A stretch of DNA of 64,000 nucleotides, taken from NCBI GenBank assembly GCA_007125005.1, contig SLDY01000068.1:1-64000 (forward strand). Reading direction: 5' to 3'. Below the pieces are notes generated by a model. It made no database searches, was not told the origin of the DNA, and was given only the letters and a program-made list of their open reading frames with translations. Positions 50,592-58,886 of the stretch are shown piece after piece. The DNA comes from Natronohydrobacter sp. (GTDB taxonomy: Bacteria; Pseudomonadota; Alphaproteobacteria; Rhodobacterales; Rhodobacteraceae). The stretch's first letter is position 1; the number at the start of each line of letters is the position of its first letter. The translations under genes were made by a program, and so were the position numbers.

Positions 50592-51379
50592 CTGAAACCA
50601 TTCTGCTCATGCCAACACTCCTGCATGCAGAACTTGCCAGAGCTCTGGAAGCCGGTTTCGCCGTATTCATCAGGATCGGTGCGATGATGGCTCTGATTCC
50701 GGCTTTCGGCGAGCAAGTTATCCCGATCCGCGTGCGACTGGCCTTGACGCTGGCCTTCACAGCCATCACAGCGCCCGCGGTCGCACCAATGCTACCAGCC
50801 ATAAGCCTGCGTGCAGATGTGCTTCTGACACTCATCCTCGCGGAGGCGATCGCCGGTCTTGCGCTCGGGATGGGGTTGCGTTTCTTCACGGTCGCGCTGC
50901 AAACAGCGGGCACAATCGCAGCACAAGCCACATCACTTTCGCAGTTCTTCGGTGGCGCCGGGGTCGATCCACAACCTGCAATGTCGCAAATCCTCGTCAT
51001 GGCAGGGCTGGCAGTTGCAGTCACGGCGGGGCTGCATGTCACGCTCGCTGAGCTGATATTGCTGTCTTACGACTTCTTCCCCCCCGCCCGCTTTCCCGAT
51101 GCAGCAAGCCTTGCAAACTGGGGCACAGCCCACGCGGCCCATGCTTTTACCCTGGCCTTTACTCTGGCCATGCCGTTCGTCATGCTTTCGCTGCTCTATT
51201 ATGTTGCGCTCGGGGCCATCAACAAGGCCATGCCACAGCTTATGGTGGCCTTTGTCGGCGCCCCGGCAATCACCTGGGCCGGACTTGCGGTGCTGTTACT
51301 GACAGCGCCGCTGATCCTGCCAGTTTGGCATGACGCTTTCGGCCTGTTTCTGCGCGATCCGGTAAGCTTACCCCGATGA
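50588..51379 (+). CDS. fliR: Flagellar export gate protein FliR
   Basis: A 263-residue membrane protein with about six helices. Family features include RIGAMMALIPAFGEQVIPIRVRLALTLAF and SFSQF-like TSLSQFFGGAGVDPQPAM. It forms the export gate with FliP, FliQ and FlhB. Overlaps flhA and flhB by 4 bases each. Confidence 0.97.
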   Translation: MTETILLMPTLLHAELARALEAGFAVFIRIGAMMALIPAFGEQVIPIRVRLALTLAFTAITAPAVAPMLPAISLRADVLLTLILAEAIAGLALGMGLRFFTVALQTAGTIAAQATSLSQFFGGAGVDPQPAMSQILVMAGLAVAVTAGLHVTLAELILLSYDFFPPARFPDAASLANWGTAHAAHAFTLAFTLAMPFVMLSLLYYVALGAINKAMPQLMVAFVGAPAITWAGLAVLLLTAPLILPVWHDAFGLFLRDPVSLPR

Positions 51380-52464
51380 GCGAGCAGGAGCAGAGCGGCG
51401 AGAAGGAATTTGAGGCCAGCGAGCAAAAGCTGCTCGAACAACGCCGCAAAGGCGAGATTCCGCGCTCGACTGATCTCAACACGGCTGCGGCCTTTCTGGG
51501 TCTCTTGCTTGCGGCATTTGTCGCAGGGGAGTTTGCACTTACCCGCCTTGGAGAGACCGGCATGGTGCTTCTGGGGCAGTCCGAGTCGATTTCTGCCCTG
51601 CTTATCGATCATGCCACTCCGCTAGTCAGCGGTCTTATACTATATGTAGCTTGGGCGATCCTGCCGCTTCTTGCGCTGCCCTTCCTTTTTGTCTGGACAG
51701 GGTTATTCGCGCAACGTGCAGTTGTCTTTGCCCCCGAAAAGCTCAAACCAAAGAGCTCCCGGATCAATCCGATCAGTAATGCCAAGAATAAATACGGGCG
51801 CAGCGGCCTATTCGAATTCGCCAAAAGCACTGTCAAACTCATCGTCATCTCGGGCGCTTTGTGGCTGTTTCTGCTGCACAATCTTCCTGTGATTCTTGCA
51901 ACCATTCAGCTCACACCTGCGCTTGCCACAACTGAGTTGTTGCGGATGGTCATCAGGTTTCTGGCACTCGTTTTTGCCGTCAAGCTTGTCATCGGTATTG
52001 TTGATTTCTTCTGGCAGCGCTCCGAACATCTGCGCCGCAATCGAATGACGCATAAAGAGGTCCGCGACGAGCATAAGCAATCCGAAGGCGATCCATATGC
52101 CAAAAGCGAAAGGCGCAGACGCGGGCGGGAGCTTGCGTCGAACCATATGTTGGAGGCTGTCGCAGAGGCCAATGTCGTCATCGTCAACCCGACACATTAT
52201 GCCGTCGCTCTGAAATGGTCGCCCAGTTCTGTGGGGGCGCCTGTCTGTGTTGCCAAAGGCGTGGACGAAATAGCAGCGCGTATTCGCGAACGCGCCGATG
52301 CAGCGGGCGTGCCAATCCATTCGGACCCGGTCACAGCACGCGCGCTTTATGCTTCTGTCGCGCTGGACGCCGAGATCAGCCCGGATCACTATGCCGCTGT
52401 CGCTGCGGCGATACGGTTTGCAGAATCCATGCGTGTAAAAGCCCGCAAAGGTCGTTGGGCATGA
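51376..52464 (+). CDS. flhB: Flagellar export switch protein FlhB
   Basis: A 362-residue protein with four helices and a C-terminal cytoplasmic domain that cleaves itself in NPTH (N271-H274, VNPTHYAVAL) to switch from hook to filament export. The motif is intact. Starts in an ATGA overlap with fliR and ends in an ATGA overlap with the next small gene. Confidence 0.97.
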   Translation: MSEQEQSGEKEFEASEQKLLEQRRKGEIPRSTDLNTAAAFLGLLLAAFVAGEFALTRLGETGMVLLGQSESISALLIDHATPLVSGLILYVAWAILPLLALPFLFVWTGLFAQRAVVFAPEKLKPKSSRINPISNAKNKYGRSGLFEFAKSTVKLIVISGALWLFLLHNLPVILATIQLTPALATTELLRMVIRFLALVFAVKLVIGIVDFFWQRSEHLRRNRMTHKEVRDEHKQSEGDPYAKSERRRRGRELASNHMLEAVAEANVVIVNPTHYAVALKWSPSSVGAPVCVAKGVDEIAARIRERADAAGVPIHSDPVTARALYASVALDAEISPDHYAAVAAAIRFAESMRVKARKGRWA

Positions 52465-52799
52465 ATCGCAAACAGAAACTGGCGCGGTTGCAGAAGCTCG
52501 CGGCGATGCTCCGCGACCATCACATGGCGCATCTCAAGAAAATCGCCGCCCAGCGCGAGGCAACGCAGCATGCCCTGGATCAGCTCTCAAAACCAAGCCC
52601 GCCCTGCGCAGACGCAAGTCTGTTTCGTGCAAATCAAAGCCATCTTCTCTGGGCAAACGAGCAGAAATTGCATCTCAACAGGGCGTTAGCGACTGAGTCA
52701 GCAAAATTCATCGAGCAACGTCAGACAACAGCCAGATACCACGGGCGTGCCGAGGCGCTTGCGCAGGTTCTGGCGCGCCTCGGAAATGACAAGTGTTAA
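52461..52799 (+). CDS. Small coiled-coil protein after flhB, candidate FliJ-like
   Basis: A 112-residue, almost wholly helical protein, rich in Lys/Arg/Gln/Leu (KLARLQKLAAMLRDHHMAHL, then long heptad-like AQREATQHALDQL). The ATG at 52461 overlaps the flhB stop (ATGA). The track's longer ORF is a shadow of flhB. No known domain is visible, but size, charge and place fit FliJ, the export coiled-coil partner of FliI. This is inference. Confidence 0.7.
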   Translation: MNRKQKLARLQKLAAMLRDHHMAHLKKIAAQREATQHALDQLSKPSPPCADASLFRANQSHLLWANEQKLHLNRALATESAKFIEQRQTTARYHGRAEALAQVLARLGNDKC

Positions 52800-54070
52800 A
52801 CCCAATCCCCCCGGCGCATCAAGGCAACCGGTTCGGCGCCGTCGCGAAGCCCGTCTACATCCATTTGCGCAGATCCGATCATCCAATCCACATGGATCAG
52901 GCTTTCATTTCCGCCCTGCGCGGCGATCTGTTCTTTCGAGAGGCTGTCACCGCGCTCGAAACAGGACGCATAGCACTGGCCCATGGCAATGTGCGATGCG
53001 GCATTCTCGTCAAAAAGCGTGTTGAAATACAAAAGCCCTGTCTGCGAAACTGGTGAAGAATGTGGCACCAGCGCGACTTCGCCCAGCCGCGACGCGCCTT
53101 CATCCGTGGCGAGCATGTCACGAAGCACATCCTGTCCACGCGTCGCACGCGCAGAGATTGCACGCCCGCCCTCAAAGCGCATTTCGATCTCTTCGAGCAG
53201 AGACCCCTGATGCGACAGGGGCTTGGTTGCCCGTACATGCCCTTCCACCCGCGCAGCATGCGGCGTGGTAAAGACCTCCTCCGTCGGAATATTGGGGTTG
53301 CAGGTGACACCGTTGCGCGCCTGCGATGCGCCACCTTGCCAGAAATGCCCCTCTGCGAGCCCGACACGCAGATCGGTTCCCGGCGCTCGAAAATGAAGTG
53401 TATCGAAGCGGGCCTCATTGAGCATCCTGCAGCGTCTCTCGAGATCCGCGTTATGAGCCTTCCATGCCGCGACCGGATCCGCATGATCCAGCCGCGCCGT
53501 GACGCGGATCGCTTCGGCAAGTTTTGCCAATGCCGCATCAGGGCCAAGGTCGGGAAAGATACGCCGCGCCCAATCTGTTGTCGGACAGGAGATAATTGAC
53601 CAATTGATATGAAAGCCTGCAATCGCGCTCAGGGCAGGCTGATAGGCTTTGGCATTGGCGCGGTTCGCGCGCCCCACCCGCGCCGCATCCTGACCGGCCA
53701 GCAAAAGCGGATCCTCCCCCACCAGCGCAAGCCGCGCAGCGCCTTGATCAAAAGCTTGCGCCATGCCCCCGTAAAGCCATCCCGGCGCATGATCGAAGCT
53801 CTGCGGGTGGCCATCAGCAAATCGTGCCAGCGTCACCTCACGGTCGCTCAACAGCGGTGTGACCAGTCCGGCACCTGCCCTGTAGGCGGCCCCTGCGATA
53901 GCCCGGACAAGCGGCAAGGCCGTGACAGGAGCTGTCATCACCAGTTCCTGCTCGGGCTGCAGATTAAGCCCGACCTTGACGGCCAGTTCAGCAAGTCCAT
54001 CCAGCAAATCCTGCGAAACGACTGCGTTACCGTGAACCGCCGCGACTTCTGATCCTGCATCGGGTGACAT
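52796..54070 (-). CDS. Aminopeptidase, M29 (AmpS/PepT-like) family
   Basis: A 424-residue metallopeptidase of the M29 family. The C-terminal part carries the metal-ligand pattern (PTEEVFTTPHAARVEGHV, then HIAMGQCYASCF and LIHVDWMIGSAQMDVDG). It removes N-terminal residues. It sits in the opposite orientation between two flagellar blocks, with a 4-base tail overlap with the coiled-coil gene. A flagellar role is not indicated. Confidence 0.9.
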   Translation of the reverse strand: MSPDAGSEVAAVHGNAVVSQDLLDGLAELAVKVGLNLQPEQELVMTAPVTALPLVRAIAGAAYRAGAGLVTPLLSDREVTLARFADGHPQSFDHAPGWLYGGMAQAFDQGAARLALVGEDPLLLAGQDAARVGRANRANAKAYQPALSAIAGFHINWSIISCPTTDWARRIFPDLGPDAALAKLAEAIRVTARLDHADPVAAWKAHNADLERRCRMLNEARFDTLHFRAPGTDLRVGLAEGHFWQGGASQARNGVTCNPNIPTEEVFTTPHAARVEGHVRATKPLSHQGSLLEEIEMRFEGGRAISARATRGQDVLRDMLATDEGASRLGEVALVPHSSPVSQTGLLYFNTLFDENAASHIAMGQCYASCFERGDSLSKEQIAAQGGNESLIHVDWMIGSAQMDVDGLRDGAEPVALMRRGDWV

Positions 54071-54155
54071 TGCTTCTCCTGTTGTTGCTGCGGCTCAGGC
54101 CTTTGGCCACAGTACTCAGGCTGATCGAGCTTTGCGCGAAGGTCAAGCCCGAGGC

Positions 54156-54623
54156 TCAGCCACCACTGCGCAGGATTTCCGTGATGAGAACGCGATGCAG
54201 GCTATCGCGACCGAGAGCTTGCTGCCCGGCCTCAAGCAAGCTGCGGCGCAACTGGCCCAGACTTGTCTGGGCAGTAAACATGCCGTCAAACCCGCCAGTG
54301 TTGGCATGATCGAACATCACCTGCAGCAGAGCATCACGCAATCGCGGAAGATTCCCTCGGATATGATCGTGCTCGGCTGCATCAATCTCCAACGCCAGCG
54401 AAAGGACCATGATCGAATGCACGCCGGAATCTGCAATCAAAGGCACCATGAACTGACCCGGCAGTTCGAATACATCAAGACTTCCGGTAGGCAAATTCGT
54501 CATAGGCGCAGAGGCAAGCTCCGGTTCAGCCTCTGCCTCGGGAACGGGGCGTAGTGTCAGCCCAGCAAAGACACCACCACCGATACCCAAAAGGATCAGG
54601 AACACTGCAATGATCTTGCCCAT
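54156..54623 (-). CDS. fliL: FliL-like flagellar basal-body-associated protein
   Basis: A 155-residue protein with one N-terminal membrane helix (MGKIIAVFLILLGIGGGVFAGL), an acidic linker and a periplasmic domain ending LITEILRSGG. FliL controls stator activity and rod stability. I chose the ATG at 54623. It is weakly similar to the typical FliL; position after flgH supports the name. Confidence 0.8.
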   Translation of the reverse strand: MGKIIAVFLILLGIGGGVFAGLTLRPVPEAEAEPELASAPMTNLPTGSLDVFELPGQFMVPLIADSGVHSIMVLSLALEIDAAEHDHIRGNLPRLRDALLQVMFDHANTGGFDGMFTAQTSLGQLRRSLLEAGQQALGRDSLHRVLITEILRSGG

Positions 54624-54653
54624 GATTAATCGTCCTGTTCGGGAGCGTTGCAA

Positions 54654-55442
54654 TCAGAATGGCAACAGGATTTCCGTTATCTGCTCGCCATAACGCGGTT
54701 GTTGCACAGTCGATATGATCCCCCGGCCGCCATAGGAAATCCGCGCGCCAGCGATCTTGTCATAAGTGATCTCATTCTGGCGCGAGATATCCTCCGGACG
54801 CACATATCCTGTGACAAGCAGCTCACGCAGTTCATGGTTAACCCGCACTTCCTGCCGGCCCTCGATTCGCAACACGCCATTGGGAAGCCGCTCAACCACA
54901 GTAGAGGCCACGCGCAGCATCAGCTTTTCGTTGCGCCGCACCGATCCACTGCCCGAAAAGGCCGTTGAGCTATTCGTCTCCACTCCGGCCGCAACCTGCA
55001 ATCCACCCGGCAACCGCCGATCTATTGCCTGCGGAATCCCGAAAAACTGCGGCACGCCCATACTGTTGGAGCCTGTCCGCCCGCGCGAGGTGTTATTGGA
55101 GATCTCGGCGCTGTCATTGATCTCGATGACAACGGTCAGAATATCGCCCTGACGGCCCGCACGGCGGTCACCCAAAAGCGAACGCTGCCCAGCCGACCAG
55201 AGCGACGCGGGTTGAGTGATGACCTGCGGGTCACTGGTTTCGAGCAAGGGAACGCGATAAAGCGCGGCATGTTCCACAGTCTGCTCTGGCGGGCTGAAAC
55301 CCGGCGCGCGACCAACCTCCTCGAGCGGCTGGCAGGCAAGCAGGAGAGCGCATGAGCAAAAAGCTAAGGCAACCCGCACACCGAAAGCGGCTTTTCGTAC
55401 CGCCTCAGTCTTACCGCGCCTCATGTTCCGGTTTGTTTGCAT
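54654..55442 (-). CDS. flgH: Flagellar L-ring protein FlgH
   Basis: A 262-residue lipoprotein of the outer-membrane ring. Lipobox LLAC then QPLEEVG; family block SLLGDRRAGRQGDILTVVIEIND, and C-terminal VSGYVRPEDIS-like VTGYVRPEDISRQNEI. Start at the ATG at 55442, with AAAGGA 10 bases upstream and 4 bases after flgA's stop. A second ATG six codons on is possible. Confidence 0.95.
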   Translation of the reverse strand: MQTNRNMRRGKTEAVRKAAFGVRVALAFCSCALLLACQPLEEVGRAPGFSPPEQTVEHAALYRVPLLETSDPQVITQPASLWSAGQRSLLGDRRAGRQGDILTVVIEINDSAEISNNTSRGRTGSNSMGVPQFFGIPQAIDRRLPGGLQVAAGVETNSSTAFSGSGSVRRNEKLMLRVASTVVERLPNGVLRIEGRQEVRVNHELRELLVTGYVRPEDISRQNEITYDKIAGARISYGGRGIISTVQQPRYGEQITEILLPF

Positions 55443-55446
55443 CAAT

Positions 55447-55893
55447 TCAATTTCCTTTCGGCAGAAATGCCCCTGCGCCCCCCACCTCAACCAGCCCAGC
55501 GGCATGGACCACAGCCTGCACGGACTGGCGCGAGGCAAGATTCATGACCGTCACTGCATCGCCCAGCCCCGCGCGCCCGAGCGCCCGCCCCTCAGAGAGG
55601 ATCATCAACCCGCCATTGCGGTAAACCATGCGCACGACTTCATTGCGCTCGATCACCGCAGCGGGGCCAAGATCTGCGATCCGCACCGGGCGGCCGGGAT
55701 AAATCGCAACGCGTGCCTCATAACCGATGACCTGATCAGCCTGAGTGGCGCCACCGGGAACATGCCCTTGTCCGGGCGCAACATCACCCGGCCCGATAAC
55801 CTCCGTGGCGCGGATAAGCCGCGTCGCGACGAGCGTTTCAGCGCTCGCCACTCCCGGCAACAGCACTAGCAGGCTCAACACCACCAACCACAT
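55447..55893 (-). CDS. flgA: Flagellar P-ring chaperone FlgA
   Basis: A 148-residue periplasmic protein with a signal peptide (LVVLSLLVLLPGVASA) and the SAF domain (VIGPGDV, YPGRPVRIADLGP, VTVMNLASRQSVQAVV). It helps the P-ring assemble. I use the ATG at 55893, which overlaps flgG's stop (TGATG); the track start is a TTG one codon earlier. Confidence 0.93.
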   Translation of the reverse strand: MWLVVLSLLVLLPGVASAETLVATRLIRATEVIGPGDVAPGQGHVPGGATQADQVIGYEARVAIYPGRPVRIADLGPAAVIERNEVVRMVYRNGGLMILSEGRALGRAGLGDAVTVMNLASRQSVQAVVHAAGLVEVGGAGAFLPKGN

Positions 55894-56678
55894 CAACGCA
55901 CCTGCGAGGTTGAAGCCATCATCTGATCGGCAGCTGTAATGACCTTGGCATTCAGCTCATAGCCACGCTGCGCCTTGATCAGTTCGGTCATCTCACGAAC
56001 GGGATCGACGGAGCTTTCCTCCAGATAGCCTTGGCGCAAACTGCCCAGACCATCCATGCCCGGCGTAGCGACTGCGGCAGCGCCAGAGGCTTCGGTTTCC
56101 ACAAAGAGATTGGAGCCGATTGCCTCCAGCCCCTTTTCATTGGCAAAACTGGCGAGCGTGAATTGCCCCAGAAGCTGCGGCTGCACCTGGCCGGCGAAAT
56201 AGCCATACACCTCTCCTTGCGCATTTATAGAGATCGCGCGGGCATCATTGGGAATAACAATACCGGGGGTCACCTCAAATCCGTCAGATGTCACGATCAA
56301 TCCGTCGCCCGTACGCTTGAGCGCGCCATCGCGTGTAAACGCTGCCTGTCCGTCTGGTAAAGTGACTTCCAGATACCCACGGCCCTCAATTGCAATATCC
56401 AGATCGCCGCCTGTAAAGCTCGATGCCCCCTGCGCAATCTGCATGCTGACCGAGGCCGGACGGACCCCAAGACCAACCTGCACACCAGTGGGCAAAATAG
56501 TGCCATCCGAGGCCGCTATCGCGCCCGCGCGCGCGAATTGCTGATAATGCAGATCAGCGAAATCAGCCCGGCGGGCATTGTAGCCAGTCGTGCTCATATT
56601 CGCGAGATTGTTGGCAATCGTATCAACGCGCATCTGCTGCGCACTCATGCCTGTTGCGGCAATTTGCAGGGATTTCAT
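55893..56678 (-). CDS. flgG: Flagellar distal rod protein FlgG
   Basis: A 261-residue rod protein with the N-terminal flg_bb_rod helix (MRVDTIANNLANMSTTGYNARR), a FlgG-specific middle and the C-terminal helix (VREMTELIKAQRGYELNAKVI). AAAGGAG precedes the start. Last of the three rod/hook genes in this block. Confidence 0.97.
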   Translation of the reverse strand: MKSLQIAATGMSAQQMRVDTIANNLANMSTTGYNARRADFADLHYQQFARAGAIAASDGTILPTGVQVGLGVRPASVSMQIAQGASSFTGGDLDIAIEGRGYLEVTLPDGQAAFTRDGALKRTGDGLIVTSDGFEVTPGIVIPNDARAISINAQGEVYGYFAGQVQPQLLGQFTLASFANEKGLEAIGSNLFVETEASGAAAVATPGMDGLGSLRQGYLEESSVDPVREMTELIKAQRGYELNAKVITAADQMMASTSQVR

Positions 56679-56697
56679 GGGCGTGCTCCTTTATTGT

Positions 56698-57414
56698 TCA
56701 GCGGCCAAGGGTCTGGATCACATTGCGGATGCGCTCGTCTTCACTTTCGAGCAGCTTATGGCCGCGCTCATAGGCGCGCTGCACTTCGATCAGCCGCGTC
56801 ATTTCGAGGATCGGATTGACATTCGACTCCTCAAGAAACCCTTGAAGAATGCCTTGTGTTTCAACTGGCTCTGTCGGACCATCGACCACGAACAATGTCC
56901 CTGCAGCCCGGCTCATCGTGGTCGGATCCACCGGGCGCACCAGACCCACCTGCGCAAAAGGCTGCCCATCGGCTGAAAGCGTGCCATCACGGGCCATGCT
57001 GATTTCACGCGCATCCGGGGGTACAAAAATTGGCGCCCCACCGGCATCAAGCAGGCGATGGCCGTCGCTATTGACCAATTCACTCGCGTGATTGGGTGTG
57101 AACATGCCTGCGCGGGTCAAGCGCAGGCCCTGGGCTGTTTCAAGCTGAAAGAACCCCTCACCTTCGATGGCCATGTCAAAGGTGCCATTTGTTTGCGCAA
57201 AACCGCCCTGTATCTGATAGGTCTGGCGTGTATTTCCGAGCGCCATCGAGAGCGATGGCTCATTACGGCCTGCGCCGACAACAAATTCCGAAAACACGGT
57301 GCCCTCGCGCCGAAAGCCCGTCGTCGTGGCGTTGGCGATGTTGTTGGCCACGACCTGCAATTCACGGCGCAGCCCGGACATCCGCGTCAGCGTAACATAA
57401 GATGCGTTATCCAT
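56698..57414 (-). CDS. flgF: Flagellar rod protein FlgF
   Basis: A 238-residue rod protein with VVANNIANATTTGFRREG at the N-terminus and the terminal helix ILEMTRLIEVQRAYERGHKLL. The start is the ATG at 57414 (MDNASYVTL); the track's longer ORF runs through fliQ. It lies next to flgG, as usual. Confidence 0.95.
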   Translation of the reverse strand: MDNASYVTLTRMSGLRRELQVVANNIANATTTGFRREGTVFSEFVVGAGRNEPSLSMALGNTRQTYQIQGGFAQTNGTFDMAIEGEGFFQLETAQGLRLTRAGMFTPNHASELVNSDGHRLLDAGGAPIFVPPDAREISMARDGTLSADGQPFAQVGLVRPVDPTTMSRAAGTLFVVDGPTEPVETQGILQGFLEESNVNPILEMTRLIEVQRAYERGHKLLESEDERIRNVIQTLGR

Positions 57415-57416
57415 TC

Positions 57417-57683
57417 TCAGCTCCCGGCAATCAGCGGCACGATCTCGGCCTGAAAGAACTCGACCAAGGCCGCGCTCATGAAGCTCATTGACATCCAGAA
57501 AACGACCACGATCGCCGCGAGTTTGGGCACGAAGGTCAGGGTCATTTCCTGTATCGACGTGAGCGCCTGAAAAAGGCCCACAGCCACGCCGCTGATCAAG
57601 GCTGCGGCAAGAATTGGCGTGGCAATCAACGTTGCCACCCAAAGCCCCTGGCGCAGAGTATCGAAGATGACAGGCTCGCTCAT
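57417..57683 (-). CDS. fliQ: Flagellar export gate protein FliQ
   Basis: An 88-residue protein with two helices (WVATLIATPILAAALISGVAVG and LAAIVVVFWMSMSFMSAALV). Family text GLFQALTSIQEMTLTFVPK is clear. It belongs to the FliPQR-FlhB gate but is placed between flgF and fliE, away from fliR. Two bases separate its stop from the flgF start. Confidence 0.97.
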   Translation of the reverse strand: MSEPVIFDTLRQGLWVATLIATPILAAALISGVAVGLFQALTSIQEMTLTFVPKLAAIVVVFWMSMSFMSAALVEFFQAEIVPLIAGS

Positions 57684-57686
57684 CGC

Positions 57687-57983
57687 TCAGACCGGCATCC
57701 GCAGGATTTCGAGATAGGCTTCGACCACCTTGTCGCGCACTGTCACAGCAGTCTCGACAGCGATTTCGGTAGCGGCCAGTGCCTCGACCATCGCATGCGG
57801 ATCAGCCCCCGAGATCATCGCGCTTTTCGCAAGGCTCTCGGCCTCCTGAAGCCCGCTGGAAAAACTGCCAAGCGCAGCGCCGAAGGCCGCTTCGCTACGC
57901 GCATTCGCCTCATTGGGGCCGGGAGCCGCTGCGCTGCGCGCGCGGTCATAGCTCTGGGCGGCAAGGATCGGGGATATGGTCAT
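57687..57983 (-). CDS. fliE: Flagellar hook-basal body protein FliE
   Basis: A 98-residue rod/MS-ring junction protein. The conserved C-terminal block is DPHAMVEALAATEIAVETAVTVRDKVVEAYLEILRMPV. I use the ATG at 57983 (MTISPILAAQ), behind AAAGGA; the track start is an upstream TTG. Confidence 0.93.
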   Translation of the reverse strand: MTISPILAAQSYDRARSAAAPGPNEANARSEAAFGAALGSFSSGLQEAESLAKSAMISGADPHAMVEALAATEIAVETAVTVRDKVVEAYLEILRMPV

Positions 57984-58006
57984 GGTCAATTCCTTTCTGG
58001 AATGTG

Positions 58007-58399
58007 TCAGCGGCGCAGCAGGTCAAGCAGCCCCTGCGCCATTTGTCGTGTCTGATCGAAAGCACGCAGATTGGCCTCGTAACTGCGGCTCGCCTCACGG
58101 GCATCGGCGATCTCGATCATCAGATCGACAGTCGAGCCTTCGTAAAAGCCATTCTCATCTGCAAGCGCATGACCCGGATCATGGATCAGCGGCAATGCGC
58201 GCGCATCAAGCTGAACAGGGCCGGTCGTGACTCGCGTGGCACCACTTGCACGGTCGATCTCGGCGCGGAAATCGACTGTCTTGCGCCTGTATCCGGGCGT
58301 ATCGGCATTGGCGATATTCTCCGAAACGTGGCGCAAGCGCCGCGCCTGCGCTTCCATTCCAGAGGCAGAGGCAGAAAAACTCTTGAACAAATCCGACAT
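58007..58399 (-). CDS. flgC: Flagellar proximal rod protein FlgC
   Basis: A 130-residue rod protein. N-terminal RLRHVSENIANADTPGYRRK and C-terminal LMIEIADAREASRSYEANLRAF are the typical ends of FlgC. It follows flgB by 8 bases and precedes fliE, the usual flgB-flgC-fliE order. Confidence 0.97.
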   Translation of the reverse strand: MSDLFKSFSASASGMEAQARRLRHVSENIANADTPGYRRKTVDFRAEIDRASGATRVTTGPVQLDARALPLIHDPGHALADENGFYEGSTVDLMIEIADAREASRSYEANLRAFDQTRQMAQGLLDLLRR

Positions 58400-58407
58400 G
58401 CGCCCCC

Positions 58408-58788
58408 CTACCGCCCGAGGCTCGTGCGCAGGATCGTGCGCGCCGAACCATAGATCGACAGCGCCATGTCATGCGCCTGCCGGTTATGCGCGCTTCGGAT
58501 CATTTCGCGCTCCAGCGAGACCGTATTGCCATTTGGCGAGACAAAAGGCGCAGAAGGATCAAGCAGTGCACGCGCGCCTAGTGGGGTTGCGGAGCTGTCT
58601 ATATGGCGCGGGTGCGTGGCTTTCAGCCCGCTCCGCTGCGCATAATGGGTGCCGAAATCCGGCAGATCGCGGGCCTGATAGCCCGGCGTGTTTGCTTGCG
58701 CGATATTCTCGGCAATCACCACCTGCCGCGCGGCGGCATGGCGCGCCATGCCCTGCGCCATGCGCATCACTTCCGGTATGTCGAACAT
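58408..58788 (-). CDS. flgB: Flagellar proximal rod protein FlgB
   Basis: A 126-residue rod protein with VIAENIAQANTPGYQARDLPDF and the terminal helix. Start at the ATG at 58788 (MFDIPEVMRMAQG), after GGGAGAAACCCTC; the track extension is upstream DNA. First gene of the minus-strand flagellar block, diverging from fliI. Confidence 0.95.
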   Translation of the reverse strand: MFDIPEVMRMAQGMARHAAARQVVIAENIAQANTPGYQARDLPDFGTHYAQRSGLKATHPRHIDSSATPLGARALLDPSAPFVSPNGNTVSLEREMIRSAHNRQAHDMALSIYGSARTILRTSLGR

Positions 58789-58886
58789 GAGGGTTTCTCC
58801 CTTGGGTCCATACACCAGTCTTTAAGAGTGATTCGCTTAAGGATCGGTAACCAAGCCTGAAATGAGTGATGAAAGTGGAGACCCGA
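58789..58886. promoter_or_regulatory. Divergent flgB/fliI promoter region with a weak CtrA-like half-site pair
   Basis: The region between the two flagellar blocks contains TTAAGGATCGGTAACC (TTAA, six bases, GTAAC). It resembles, but does not match, the CtrA site TTAA-N7-TTAAC known to control alphaproteobacterial flagellar genes. No sigma-54 or sigma-28 box was clear. Confidence 0.3.
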
